From positions 310,001 through 374,000 of the forward strand of contig CAWDUP010000007.1 in the NCBI GenBank assembly GCA_963805505.1: a DNA stretch of 64,000 nt, written 5' to 3'. Made by a program: the position numbers and the translations under genes. Numbering within the stretch: position 1 is the stretch's first letter; every line of letters starts with the position of its first letter. Source of the DNA: JANPBY01 sp963805505. Its GTDB lineage: Bacteria; Actinomycetota; Actinomycetes; DATJPE01. Shown here piece after piece: positions 43,068 to 52,202 of the stretch. The notes below the pieces were generated by a model. The model saw only the letters and a program-made list of their open reading frames with translations. It was not told the origin of the DNA and did not search any database.

Positions 43068-44042
43068 ATGACCATGAAGCGTGTCCTTGCTTTGGTGCTG
43101 CTCGGCTTGGGGGCGTTCCTTCTCGTCCTGGCACCGTTCGTCAAGTGGTACGTCGCTCCCAAGCTCGCCGTCGCACCTCTCGGCTGCGACCCCGGACCGC
43201 TGTGCGACGGCGGTGTCAGCATCTCGCCCTCCAGCGGGATTGCGAAGACGCTGTTCGACCCCGCGACGCTGTCCCCACGCACCGACGTAGCACTCGTGTC
43301 GACGCGACGGGTCAGTCCGGACCAAGCCGCATCAGACGGCCCGAACAACCAGACGGTCTACGACTCCTTCCAGGACGTCACGGACCCCGACGGCGTCACG
43401 GTCGACGCGAGCACCGAGCGGATCGCCTTCGACGGCCACACATCAGTGATGATCAACTGCTGCGACGCCAACGAGGACGGAACGCCCATCACGGATTTCA
43501 CGGGCATCAATCCCTACAAGTTCCCCTTCGGCACCGAGAAGCAGACCTACCAGTACTTCGACGGCACCCTGAGCAAGGCACTCCCGATGGAATACCAGGA
43601 CGTCGAGGAGATCCAAGGACTCAGCACCTATCGTTTCGTTCAGACCATCGAGCCGACCCAATACTCGACCCTCGAGGTGCCAGGAGACCTGGTCGGACAG
43701 CCAGACGAAGCGTCGGTCGTGGCCCCGCGGTTCTACACCAACGTCCGAACGGTGTGGGTGGAGCCGGTCACAGGGGCGATCGTCAAGGGGCAGGAGGTGC
43801 AGAAGCAGTACCTCGCCGGTGCCGACGGGACGACGGAAGCCATGGTCATCATCGACGCGACGCTCTCCTTCACTGAGCAGAACGTGACCGAAGCCGTCAA
43901 GACCGCATCCGACGGCGCGAGCCAGCTCAACCTGATCACCAAGACCATCCCTCTGATCGCGTTCGTCCTCGGCATCCTGCTGCTCGTAGGCGGCGTTCTC
44001 CTGCTCCGCCGGTCAGAGCCTGGCGCGGTCGCGGCGGGCTGA
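43068..44042 (+). CDS. DUF3068 (PorA-family) membrane protein
   Basis: 324 aa with an N-terminal transmembrane helix (about 5-27, VLALVLLGLGAFLLVLAPFV) and a C-terminal one (about 294-315, TIPLIAFVLGILLLVGGVLLLRR). Between them is a large extracytoplasmic beta-rich domain with YKFPFGTEKQTYQYFDGTL and NVRTVWVEPVTGAIVKGQEV. This layout and these motifs match the actinobacterial DUF3068 family. It has no proven function that I can state. Divergent from the acyltransferase gene across 138 nt. Confidence 0.85.
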   Translation: MTMKRVLALVLLGLGAFLLVLAPFVKWYVAPKLAVAPLGCDPGPLCDGGVSISPSSGIAKTLFDPATLSPRTDVALVSTRRVSPDQAASDGPNNQTVYDSFQDVTDPDGVTVDASTERIAFDGHTSVMINCCDANEDGTPITDFTGINPYKFPFGTEKQTYQYFDGTLSKALPMEYQDVEEIQGLSTYRFVQTIEPTQYSTLEVPGDLVGQPDEASVVAPRFYTNVRTVWVEPVTGAIVKGQEVQKQYLAGADGTTEAMVIIDATLSFTEQNVTEAVKTASDGASQLNLITKTIPLIAFVLGILLLVGGVLLLRRSEPGAVAAG

Positions 44043-44060
44043 CGCTCGCCGGGCGTGCCG

Positions 44061-44864
44061 CTAGCCGAGCCGACAGCAGAAGATCGCCGTCCCGGGGACG
44101 ACTGCGCCCCGCAAGGGTGACCACCCGCCCCAGATCGTCGTGCGCTCGGGCGGCCACGTCGGTTCGACGAGGTCGACCAGTACGAACCCGGTCGCGTGGA
44201 GGGCGCGGACTTGATCACCGAGGGTGCGGTGGTGCTCGACGTAGACCGCGTGGCCGGCCGCGTCCCTCTCGACATAGGGAGTCCGGTCCCAGTACGACGA
44301 GCGGGCGGTCAGCCCGTTAGGGCTAGGGTCGTCGGGGAACGACCAACGGATCGGATGGGGCACGGAGAACACCCACCTGCCACCTCGCGTGAGCACCCGG
44401 GCCACCTCGCCGAAGAGGGCAACCACGTCATCGACGAAGGAGACCGCACCGTTGGCCGAGAAGGCAAGGTCGAACGTCCGGTCGCGAAACGGCAGCCGTA
44501 CGGCGTCGGCCTGGACGGTCCGGACACTGGACCCGGTCTCGTGGTCGAGGCGGCGACCGTGCTGCAGCTGCGCAGCGGACAGGTCGATGCCGGTGGGCAA
44601 GCCACCCTGTTCGACCACCCATCGCGAGGCCTGGCCGGCACCGCAGCCGACCTCAAGCACCCGCTGGCCCTCGACCGGAGCCAACAGCCGCGCCTCGGCC
44701 TCGGTGAGGCCCTCGGGGCACCAGAGCAGCTGGGCAGGGCCGAGATCGCGGCCGTGCTCAGCTTGATAGGCGTCCGCCATCTGGTCCCAGCCGGTCCGGC
44801 TCGCACGTCGGGTCTCGTCGCCGGTCAGCGACTCGCGTCCAGCTCGCTCAATTGACCCGCTCAC
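44061..44864 (-). CDS. Class I SAM-dependent methyltransferase
   Basis: 267 aa. Starts GTG 44864 with RTGWDQMADAYQAEHG a little downstream, a typical N-terminus of this family. Motif I is RVLEVGCGAGQASRWV, with LPTGIDLSAAQL after it, then LPFRDRTFDLAFSANGAVSFV and the carboxyl part of a UbiE-like fold. The gene converges with the DUF3068 gene. Its substrate is unknown. It is conserved next to rpsA in many actinobacteria. Confidence 0.87.
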   Translation of the reverse strand: MSGSIERAGRESLTGDETRRASRTGWDQMADAYQAEHGRDLGPAQLLWCPEGLTEAEARLLAPVEGQRVLEVGCGAGQASRWVVEQGGLPTGIDLSAAQLQHGRRLDHETGSSVRTVQADAVRLPFRDRTFDLAFSANGAVSFVDDVVALFGEVARVLTRGGRWVFSVPHPIRWSFPDDPSPNGLTARSSYWDRTPYVERDAAGHAVYVEHHRTLGDQVRALHATGFVLVDLVEPTWPPERTTIWGGWSPLRGAVVPGTAIFCCRLG

Positions 44865-45084
44865 CTGCGCAAACGTAGACTGCCGGGGCGTTGTGGGCCT
44901 TGCGTGCGTCTCAGACCGAGCAGGCTCGCGCTGGTTCTTGTCTCCGGTTGGCGTCTTCGACTCGACCCGGGCTGTCTGATCCACGGGTCCTCCGCGCACC
45001 GTCACGATCATCTGTCCCTCGACGGATGTGGCCAACTAGGCCTCAGCCGTCCGATCCCTGTCCGCATCGGAGCATCCACCCGTA

Positions 45085-46608
45085 ATGACGTCCACCACCG
45101 ACACGCTCAACGCAGAACTCGCTCAGGAAGAGACCAGCACGACCCCGCAGGTCGCTATCAACGACATCGGCTCGGCCGAAGACTTCATGGCCGCCATCGA
45201 CCTCACGATCAAGTACTTCAACGACGGTGACATCGTCGAAGGGGTCATCGTCAAGGTCGACCGCGACGAGGTCCTGCTCGACATCGGCTACAAGACCGAG
45301 GGCGTGATCCCCTCTCGTGAGCTGTCCATCAAGCACGACGTGGACCCGAACGAGGTGGTGTCGGTCGGTGACGAGATCGAGGCCCTGGTTCTCCAGAAGG
45401 AGGACAAGGAAGGGCGTCTGATCCTGTCCAAGAAGCGCGCGCAGTACGAACGCGCCTGGGGCTCGATCGAGAAGATCAAGGACGAGGACGGCATCGTCGA
45501 GGGCTCGGTCATCGAGGTGGTCAAGGGTGGCCTGATCCTCGACATCGGTCTGCGGGGCTTCCTGCCGGCCTCGCTCGTGGAGATGCGCCGGGTTCGAGAC
45601 CTTCAGCCGTACGTCGGTCAGAAGCTCGAGGCCAAGATCATCGAGCTCGACAAGAACCGCAACAACGTGGTCTTGTCCCGCCGCGCGTGGCTCGAGCAGA
45701 CCCAGTCAGCCGTACGCCAGAACTTCCTCACCACCTTGCAGAAGGGCCAGGTTCGGCCAGGCACGGTGTCGTCCATCGTCAACTTCGGGGCGTTCGTCGA
45801 CCTCGGCGGCGTCGACGGCCTGGTGCACGTGTCCGAGCTGTCCTGGAAGCACATCGACCATCCGTCTGAGGTCGTCGAGGTCGGTCAGCCGGTCACCGTC
45901 GAGGTGCTGGACGTCGACATGGACCGCGAGCGCGTCTCGCTGTCCCTCAAGGCCACCCAGGAAGACCCGTGGCAGCAGTTCGCGCGCACCCACCAGATCG
46001 GGCAGGTCGTGCCCGGCAAGGTCACCAAGCTGGTGCCGTTCGGCGCGTTCGTCCGCGTCGACGAGGGCATCGAGGGCCTCGTGCACATCTCCGAGCTGGC
46101 CGAGCGCCACGTCGAGATCCCCGAGCAGGTCGTGCAGGTCAACGACGACATCTTCGTCAAGGTGATCGACATCGATCTCGAGCGTCGACGTATCTCGCTG
46201 AGCCTGAAGCAGGCCAACGAGGGAACGATCGGCGAGGCCGTGGCCGGGGACTTCGACCCGACGCTCTACGGCATGGCCGCCTCCTACGACGAGCAGGGGA
46301 ACTACATCTACCCCGAGGGCTTCGACCCTGAGACCGGTGAGTGGCTGCCGGGTCACGAAGAGGCTCAGGCCGAGTGGGAGCGCCAGTACGCCGTCGCTCA
46401 GCAGCGTCATGAGGCACACAAGGTGCAGGTGGTCGAGGCGCAGAAGGCGGAGGCCGAGGCCGCGACCGAGGCGGCTGCGTCCTCGTCGTACTCCTCCGAG
46501 ACCGCCGTCGACGAGCCGGAAGCTGAAACGAGCGAGGACGAGGGCGGAACCCTGGCCACCGACGAGGCCCTCGCCGCGCTGCGCGAGAAGCTGGCCGGCG
46601 GCGAGTAG
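45085..46608 (+). CDS. rpsA: 30S ribosomal protein S1
   Basis: 507 aa with four S1 RNA-binding domains (about residues 50-123, 140-206, 223-291, 308-378). The repeated pattern is GxVxxIVNFGAFVDLGGVDGLVHVSELSW and VLDVDMDRERVSLSLK. Four domains is the usual number in actinobacteria; E. coli has six. The C-terminal about 110 residues are acidic and low in complexity (YDEQGNYIYPEGFDPETGEW, then E/A-rich). ATG 45085 has only a weak GGAG upstream, so an unusual or long leader is likely. Confidence 0.96.
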   Translation: MTSTTDTLNAELAQEETSTTPQVAINDIGSAEDFMAAIDLTIKYFNDGDIVEGVIVKVDRDEVLLDIGYKTEGVIPSRELSIKHDVDPNEVVSVGDEIEALVLQKEDKEGRLILSKKRAQYERAWGSIEKIKDEDGIVEGSVIEVVKGGLILDIGLRGFLPASLVEMRRVRDLQPYVGQKLEAKIIELDKNRNNVVLSRRAWLEQTQSAVRQNFLTTLQKGQVRPGTVSSIVNFGAFVDLGGVDGLVHVSELSWKHIDHPSEVVEVGQPVTVEVLDVDMDRERVSLSLKATQEDPWQQFARTHQIGQVVPGKVTKLVPFGAFVRVDEGIEGLVHISELAERHVEIPEQVVQVNDDIFVKVIDIDLERRRISLSLKQANEGTIGEAVAGDFDPTLYGMAASYDEQGNYIYPEGFDPETGEWLPGHEEAQAEWERQYAVAQQRHEAHKVQVVEAQKAEAEAATEAAASSSYSSETAVDEPEAETSEDEGGTLATDEALAALREKLAGGE

Positions 46609-46626
46609 CCACCAACCCCGCTCTGG

Positions 46627-46672
46627 GTGACGTTGTACGGCGACACGCCGGCGTTTCGCCGTACAACGTCAC
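46627..46672. repeat. Perfect 17-bp inverted repeat between rpsA and coaE
   Basis: Arms gtgacgttgtacggcga (46627-46643) and tcgccgtacaacgtcac (46656-46672) are exactly complementary with a 12-nt loop. They lie 19 nt after the rpsA stop and 27 nt before coaE. There is no T-run, so it could be a terminator, a REP-like dispersed palindrome or an operator. Confidence 0.85.
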
Positions 46673-46698
46673 CGTCACCTGGGTGCGAGGGTGGGGTC

Positions 46699-47295
46699 GT
46701 GCTGAAGGTTGGCCTCACCGGAGGCATCGGGGCGGGTAAGTCCGCCGTCGCGCGGCTGCTGGCCGCCAAGGGCGCGGTCGTCGTCGACGCGGACCAGCTC
46801 GCGCGCGAGGTGCTGGAACCGGGGGAGCCGGGCTATCGCGAGGTCGTGGCCGAGTTCGGGTCGGCCGTGCTGGCTCCAGACGGCCGGCTGGATCGGCCGG
46901 CGCTGGGGCGGATCGTGTTCGAGGACCCGCAGCGGCTCGCCACGCTCAACGCCATCGTCCACCCGAGGGTGGCCGATCGATCGGCCGAGATCACCAGGAC
47001 GGTCCCTGCTGACTCCGTCGTGGTCTATGACATCCCGCTGCTCGTCGAGAACCGGCTCGAGGCCGGGTACGACGTGGTCGTCGTCGTTGACGCTCCCGAG
47101 GACATCCGTCTGGAACGGCTGGCCCGGCACCGGGGGATGGACGAAGCCGAGGCACGGAACCGGATGCAGGCTCAAGCCAGCAGGGAAGAGCGCCTGGAGG
47201 TGGCCGACTTCGTGATCGACAACTCCGGTGATCTGGAGGACCTGGTCGCCATCGTCGAGGAGCTCTGGGGCGACCTCCACGCGGCCGCCCACTGA
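46699..47295 (+). CDS. coaE: Dephospho-CoA kinase
   Basis: Last step of coenzyme A synthesis. 198 aa beginning LKVGLTGGIGAGKSAVARLLAAKGAVVVDADQLAREV, the P-loop and DADxxxR signature. It also has the lid and adenine-site segments PRVADRS, YDIPLLVEN and DEAEARNRMQAQASREERLEVADFVIDN. GTG 46699 is chosen because the P-loop then starts at residue 8; an in-frame GTG at 46627 lies in the palindrome and would add an unrelated leader. Some actinobacterial homologues carry a C-terminal GrpB-like domain, which is absent here. Confidence 0.95.
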   Translation: MLKVGLTGGIGAGKSAVARLLAAKGAVVVDADQLAREVLEPGEPGYREVVAEFGSAVLAPDGRLDRPALGRIVFEDPQRLATLNAIVHPRVADRSAEITRTVPADSVVVYDIPLLVENRLEAGYDVVVVVDAPEDIRLERLARHRGMDEAEARNRMQAQASREERLEVADFVIDNSGDLEDLVAIVEELWGDLHAAAH

Positions 47296-47370
47296 TCTCG
47301 AGGCTCACCTCGGCCTCGCCCGCATCCTCTCCAGTTACTCGATGTCGGAGCAGCGTCGTACCGTGGCGGC

Positions 47371-49476
47371 ATGAGACCGGTCAGCGAGCTCGTACGAACT
47401 GTGGCCCCATTCGAGGTGGTCTCCGACTTCGTACCCTCCGGGGACCAGCCGGCCGCCATCGAAGAGCTCGAGCGGCGGATCCGCGCCGGCGAGCAGAACG
47501 TCGTCCTGCTCGGTGCCACTGGCACGGGAAAGTCCGCCACGACCGCGTGGCTGGTGGAGCGGTTGCAGCGCCCGACTTTGGTGCTGGCGCCCAACAAGAC
47601 GCTGGCGGCCCAGCTGGCGAACGAGTTCCGAGAGCTGCTTCCCAACAATGCCGTCGAGTACTTCGTGAGCTACTACGACTACTACCAGCCAGAGGCCTAC
47701 GTCCCGCAGACCGACACCTACATCGAGAAGGACTCCTCGATCAACGAGGAGGTCGAACGGCTGCGCCACTCGGCCACCAACAGCCTGCTCACCCGTCGCG
47801 ACGTCGTCGTGGTCGCGAGCGTCTCGTGCATCTACGGGCTCGGAACACCACAGGAATACCTCGAGCGAAGCGTCAGTCTTCGGGTCGGGGACACGATCGA
47901 GCGGGACGCCCTTCTCCGCAAGTTCGTCGATGTCCAATACACCCGCAACGATCTCTCGTTCACCCGCGGCACCTTCCGGGTGCGAGGTGACACCGTCGAG
48001 ATCTTTCCGGTCTACGAGGAGCACGCCGTACGCATCGAGATGTTCGGCGACGAGGTCGAGCGGCTGATGACGCTCCACCCGGTCACCGGTGAGGTCCTGA
48101 CCGAGGACACCGAGCTCCGGGTGTTCCCAGCCACGCACTACGTGGCCGGTCCAGAGCGGATGGAGCGAGCGGTACGGGGGATCGAGGCCGAGCTGGACGA
48201 ACGGTTGGGTGAGCTCGAGCGACAGGGCAAGCTGCTCGAAGCCCAACGCCTGCGGATGCGCACCACCTACGACCTGGAGATGATGCGCCAGGTCGGTTCC
48301 TGCAGCGGGATCGAGAACTACAGCAGGCACATCGACGGGCGCGGGCAGGGTACGGCGCCGCACACGCTGCTCGACTACTTCCCCGAGGACTTCCTCCTCG
48401 TGATCGACGAGTCGCACGTGACTGTTCCCCAGGTCGGTGGCATGTACGAAGGCGACATGAGCCGCAAGCGCACCCTGGTGGACCACGGTTTCCGGTTGCC
48501 CTCGGCCATGGACAACCGCCCGCTGCGCTGGGAGGAGTTCCTGGAGCGGATCGGGCAGACGGTCTACCTGTCGGCGACCCCGGGGCCGTACGAGCTGGGC
48601 CGGGTCGACAGCGTGGTCGAGCAGCTCATCCGGCCGACCGGCCTGGTCGACCCGGAGGTGGTGGTGAAGACCACCAAGGGGCAGATCGACGATCTCGTGC
48701 ACGAGATCCGCGAGCGGGCGGCGATCGGCGAACGGATCCTCGTGACCACGTTGACCAAGAAGATGGCCGAGGATCTGACCGACTACCTGCTCGAGCTGGG
48801 GATCCAGGTGCGTTACCTGCACAGCGAGGTCGACACCCTGCGCCGGGTGGAACTCCTGCGAGAGCTGCGCTTGGGCGAGTTCGACGTCCTGGTTGGGATC
48901 AACCTCTTGCGCGAGGGTCTCGATCTGCCCGAGGTGTCGCTGGTGGCGATCCTGGATGCCGACAAGGAGGGCTTCCTGCGCTCCTCGACCTCGCTCATCC
49001 AGACGATTGGTCGCGCGGCCCGCAACGTGTCCGGGCAAGTCCACATGTATGCCGACAAGATCACGCCATCGATGGCACAGGCCATCGATGAGACCAACCG
49101 CCGCCGGGTCAAGCAGGTCGCCTACAACGAGGCAGCCGGGGTGGATCCGCAGCCGTTGCGGAAGAAGATCGCTGACATCACCGACCTGATCGCGCGAGAG
49201 GACGCCGACACCGAGTCGCTGCTCGGTTCGGGGCGCTCTCGCAGCCGGGGAAAGGCTGTCGTCCCCGGGCTGGGTCTCGGTTCCGACGTCGGTCGGCATG
49301 CCTCCGACCTGGCTCAGCTTCCGCGGGCCGATCTGGCCGACTTGATCCAACAGCTGAACGACCAGATGCACGCCGCTGCGGCCGAGCTGCAGTTCGAGCT
49401 GGCGGCTCGGCTGCGTGACGAGGTCCGCGAGCTCAAGAAGGAGCTGCGGGGGATGGACGCCGCCGGGATCCGCTAG
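47371..49476 (+). CDS. uvrB: UvrABC excinuclease subunit B
   Basis: Damage-recognition helicase of nucleotide excision repair, 701 aa. Walker A LLGATGTGKSATTAWLVE, the beta-hairpin YYDYYQPEAYVPQTDTYIEKD, LLVIDESHVTVPQ, YLSATPGPYE and GRAARNVSGQVHMYADK. The C-terminal UVR motif (about 660-695, LIQQLNDQMHAAAAELQFELAARLRDEV) binds UvrC. uvrA and uvrC follow within 9 kb, as is usual for actinobacteria. No SOS box is evident upstream. Confidence 0.97.
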   Translation: MRPVSELVRTVAPFEVVSDFVPSGDQPAAIEELERRIRAGEQNVVLLGATGTGKSATTAWLVERLQRPTLVLAPNKTLAAQLANEFRELLPNNAVEYFVSYYDYYQPEAYVPQTDTYIEKDSSINEEVERLRHSATNSLLTRRDVVVVASVSCIYGLGTPQEYLERSVSLRVGDTIERDALLRKFVDVQYTRNDLSFTRGTFRVRGDTVEIFPVYEEHAVRIEMFGDEVERLMTLHPVTGEVLTEDTELRVFPATHYVAGPERMERAVRGIEAELDERLGELERQGKLLEAQRLRMRTTYDLEMMRQVGSCSGIENYSRHIDGRGQGTAPHTLLDYFPEDFLLVIDESHVTVPQVGGMYEGDMSRKRTLVDHGFRLPSAMDNRPLRWEEFLERIGQTVYLSATPGPYELGRVDSVVEQLIRPTGLVDPEVVVKTTKGQIDDLVHEIRERAAIGERILVTTLTKKMAEDLTDYLLELGIQVRYLHSEVDTLRRVELLRELRLGEFDVLVGINLLREGLDLPEVSLVAILDADKEGFLRSSTSLIQTIGRAARNVSGQVHMYADKITPSMAQAIDETNRRRVKQVAYNEAAGVDPQPLRKKIADITDLIAREDADTESLLGSGRSRSRGKAVVPGLGLGSDVGRHASDLAQLPRADLADLIQQLNDQMHAAAAELQFELAARLRDEVRELKKELRGMDAAGIR

Positions 49477-49620
49477 CTGTCCGGGCCAGCCAGTTGCGCT
49501 GACCGCGTCGGATAGCCTCGACGGAGCACTCTGAGCATCCGGCCCTTGACCAGCTAGCCCTGACCATCTCCGGTCCACGCCCCCATCTGTCTCCACCTGT
49601 CTGAGGACGCGCACACCCTT

Positions 49621-50610
49621 ATGGACGTCTCTACTGCTGTCTGGACGATCACGGTCCTCGGTGTGCTGCTGGTCATCGGTGGCGACCTGATCGCGGTGAG
49701 CCGCCGCCCCCATCTGCCGACGATGCGCGAGTCGGTCCTGTGGGTGCTGTTGTTCATCGGGCTCGCGGTGGCGTTCGGCGTCTTCATCTGGTCGGTGTAC
49801 GGGCGCACCTACGCGGGTCAGTTCTACGCAGGCTGGCTCACGGAGTACTCGCTGAGCCTGGACAACCTGTTCGTCTTCGTCATCATCATGTCCAGGTTCC
49901 GCGTTCCTGCGTCGGCGCAACAGACGGTCCTGCTCATCGGGATCCTGCTGGCCCTGCTCTTCCGCAGCATCTTCATCGCTCTGGGCGCCGCAGCGATCAG
50001 CCGCTATTCCTGGGTGTTCTACTTCTTCGGCGCGTTCCTCGTCTATACCGCCTGGAAGCTCGCCAAGCAGGGCGAGAACGACGATGACGACTTCAAGGAG
50101 AACCCCCTCCTGCGCCTGGTCAGACGGGTGGTTCCGACGTCGGAGGACTATGACGGCATCCGACTGCGAACCACGGTCGACGGGGTTCGGCTGTTCACGC
50201 CCATGCTCGTCGTCATGGTGGCCATCGGGACGACCGACGTGCTGTTCGCCCTCGACTCCATCCCGGCGATCTTCGGGCTGACCAAGGAGCCCTACCTAGT
50301 CTTCGCGGCCAACGCCTTCGCCCTGATGGGTTTGATGCAGCTGTACTTCCTGCTCGGCGGGCTGCTCGACCGACTGGTCTATCTCTCGCTCGGACTGGCC
50401 GTGATCCTGGGATTCATCGGCGTCAAGCTGATCCTCGAGGCCCTGCACACCAACACGCTGCCTTTCATCAACGGTGGCGAGCATGTCTCGTGGGCGCCGG
50501 AGATCCCGATCAGCATCTCGCTCGGCGTGATCGTCGGAGTACTCGTGATCACGACCGTCGCCAGCCTGCTTCGGACCCGTGTGGACAGACGTCGGGCCGG
50601 ACCGACCTGA
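49621..50610 (+). CDS. TerC family integral membrane protein
   Basis: 329 aa with about nine helices. TEYSLSLDNLFVFVIIMSRFRVP and TDVLFALDSIPAIFGLT carry the two Asp residues typical of the TerC/Alx family, linked in other bacteria to Mn2+ export and metal loading of secreted proteins. An acidic NDDDDFKENPLLR loop lies between the helices. The stop sits inside a 9-bp tandem repeat. Function here is inferred from the family only. Confidence 0.9.
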   Translation: MDVSTAVWTITVLGVLLVIGGDLIAVSRRPHLPTMRESVLWVLLFIGLAVAFGVFIWSVYGRTYAGQFYAGWLTEYSLSLDNLFVFVIIMSRFRVPASAQQTVLLIGILLALLFRSIFIALGAAAISRYSWVFYFFGAFLVYTAWKLAKQGENDDDDFKENPLLRLVRRVVPTSEDYDGIRLRTTVDGVRLFTPMLVVMVAIGTTDVLFALDSIPAIFGLTKEPYLVFAANAFALMGLMQLYFLLGGLLDRLVYLSLGLAVILGFIGVKLILEALHTNTLPFINGGEHVSWAPEIPISISLGVIVGVLVITTVASLLRTRVDRRRAGPT

Positions 50611-50627
50611 CCGACCTGACCGACCTG
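50601..50627. repeat. Three perfect copies of a 9-bp repeat at the TerC gene stop
   Basis: ACCGACCTG occurs three times without gaps. The first copy spans the TerC stop codon, so replication slippage could easily change the C-terminus of the protein. Confidence 0.7.
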
Positions 50628-50640
50628 GCTCGGGAGTCGG

Positions 50641-51300
50641 TCACCAACCCCGATCGCGCCATTCGCCGAGGCTTGGCCGTTCCGCCCCGAGTGTCGTGTC
50701 CTTCCCGTGTCCGGGATAGACCCACGTCTCGTCCGGCAGCACGTCGAAGATCTTGGCCTCCAGCCCGTCCAACAACGAGGTGAACGCCCGCGGGTCCCCG
50801 TGCGTCCCTCCCGGCCCGCCGGGGAACAAGCAGTCCCCGGTCCACAGATGCGGCGGACCGTCGGGGTCGTCGTAGACCAGCGCGACCGAGCCCGGCGTGT
50901 GCCCGACCAGGTGGATGGCCCGCAGTGACACCTGACCGAAGGTCAGGTCGTCGCCGTCTGCGAGAAATCGATCGGTGGGGACGTCGATCCCTATGGCGTC
51001 CAGCTCGTGGGCGTAGGTCGGTGCGGCCGTCGCGCTCTTCACCTCCGCAAGGGCGCCCATCCAGTGGTCTCCGTGCTGATGCGTCGTCACGATGCCGACC
51101 AAGCCGTCTGGCCCGACCAGATCGAGGAGGCGTTCGGGTTCGGCGGCCGCGTCGACCAACAGCTGCTCACCCGTGGCACGGCATCTGAGCAGGTAGGAGT
51201 TGTTGTCCATCGGGCCGACAGCGAGCTTCTCGACGATGAGGTGCGTGAGCTCTCGGACGGCCGGCGGGCCACCCACGTGGACGTTGCCGGTGTAGGTCAT
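50641..51300 (-). CDS. Metallo-beta-lactamase fold hydrolase (glyoxalase II-like)
   Basis: 219 aa. The zinc-binding motif is VTTHQHGDHWMGA (HxHxDH), followed by the second-metal ligands LVGHTPGS and TGDCLFPGGPG, and YPGHG near the C-terminus. This is the glyoxalase II-like subgroup. It is conserved next to the mycothiol-dependent family gene and uvrA in actinobacteria, so mycothiol thioester hydrolysis is a reasonable guess. It ends 30 nt from the TerC stop, converging. Confidence 0.88.
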   Translation of the reverse strand: MTYTGNVHVGGPPAVRELTHLIVEKLAVGPMDNNSYLLRCRATGEQLLVDAAAEPERLLDLVGPDGLVGIVTTHQHGDHWMGALAEVKSATAAPTYAHELDAIGIDVPTDRFLADGDDLTFGQVSLRAIHLVGHTPGSVALVYDDPDGPPHLWTGDCLFPGGPGGTHGDPRAFTSLLDGLEAKIFDVLPDETWVYPGHGKDTTLGAERPSLGEWRDRGW

Positions 51301-51318
51301 GAACCGATCCTCACACGC

Positions 51319-52056
51319 TCAAGCCCAGGGTGGTGCCGGGGGTACGTCGTTGCGGCCTCGCGGCAGCAGCTCGGAGCCGTCGTGCCTGCCCAGCAGCCAC
51401 GCCAGGAGGAAACTGGTAGGTCCCCGGAGCGACGCTTCTCCGCTGCCAACGACCCACGTGCGAGTCTGATCATCGACGAGGGTGGCGAACGGTGACGTCC
51501 CGCGTTCCGCGAAGACCCCGCTCACCTGGTCGAGCGTCCGGACGCAGAACGCCTCGCTCCAGTCGGTTGGCGCGTAGCCAGCAGCAAGATCGACATGGTG
51601 CACCTCCACCTCGCGAATCCGCAGTAGCGGGATCTCCCACCCCTCGACCTCCGCCCCGCTGGTGACTCGAAGCACTCGACGGTCCGCCTCGTCACTGTGC
51701 TCGGCCAAGAGGCCGCTCAGCCGCTGGCCGCTGGATTCCAAGTCGGCCAACTGCTCAGCTGCGCCCCGACCTGCGCCCGCCTCGATGTCGACGTCGCGCG
51801 CCTCCCGGGACGCGTACATCGGAGTCTCGAGCCCGGTGGCGGCCCAGCGCGCCAGGTTGCTCAGCCCGTCGGCGTTGCGGCACAGGTGGGAGACCACGTG
51901 TCCTCGCGTCCACCGGGGGAGACCGGAGGGCTCCCGGAGCGCAGCGTCATCCAGGCTCCGGACCGTGTCGAGCAGGCGGGTCGTGGACTCACCCAGCTCT
52001 AGCAGGGTCGCCTGCGCGTCGAAGGACGGAGGTGGGCCGGTCTGGGCAGCAGTCAC
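51319..52056 (-). CDS. Maleylpyruvate isomerase family, mycothiol-dependent enzyme
   Basis: 245 aa with the DinB-like N-terminal bundle: LDDAALREPSGLPRWTRGHVVSHLCRNADGLSNL, whose His residues form the metal site, and IREVEVHHVDLAAGYAP. The C-terminal domain is the small MDMPI_C type. GTG 52056 is preferred over a longer start. Its position next to an MBL hydrolase and uvrA is conserved. The exact reaction is unknown, though the family uses mycothiol as cofactor. Confidence 0.85.
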   Translation of the reverse strand: MTAAQTGPPPSFDAQATLLELGESTTRLLDTVRSLDDAALREPSGLPRWTRGHVVSHLCRNADGLSNLARWAATGLETPMYASREARDVDIEAGAGRGAAEQLADLESSGQRLSGLLAEHSDEADRRVLRVTSGAEVEGWEIPLLRIREVEVHHVDLAAGYAPTDWSEAFCVRTLDQVSGVFAERGTSPFATLVDDQTRTWVVGSGEASLRGPTSFLLAWLLGRHDGSELLPRGRNDVPPAPPWA

Positions 52057-52202
52057 GGGTTGCACGCTACGCCGGGGGACCGACCGCCCTCGAGGGATCG
52101 GCGCTGATCGGCGAGTGTCGGAGACTGCGACTAGCCTGAGCACACCAGTCCGTACCTTTTCCGAGACCACACCTTTCCGAGCGCAACCGGAGGCACTCTT
52201 CC

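Noticed and set aside
47296..47370. LexA/SOS box before uvrB
   Set aside because: No GAAC-N4-GTTC type palindrome could be found in the short upstream region.
47335..49920. Open frame of 861 codons antisense to uvrB and the TerC gene start
   Set aside because: High-GC antisense shadow: it mirrors uvrB codon structure, and its protein is His/Asp/Arg-rich without recognisable domains.
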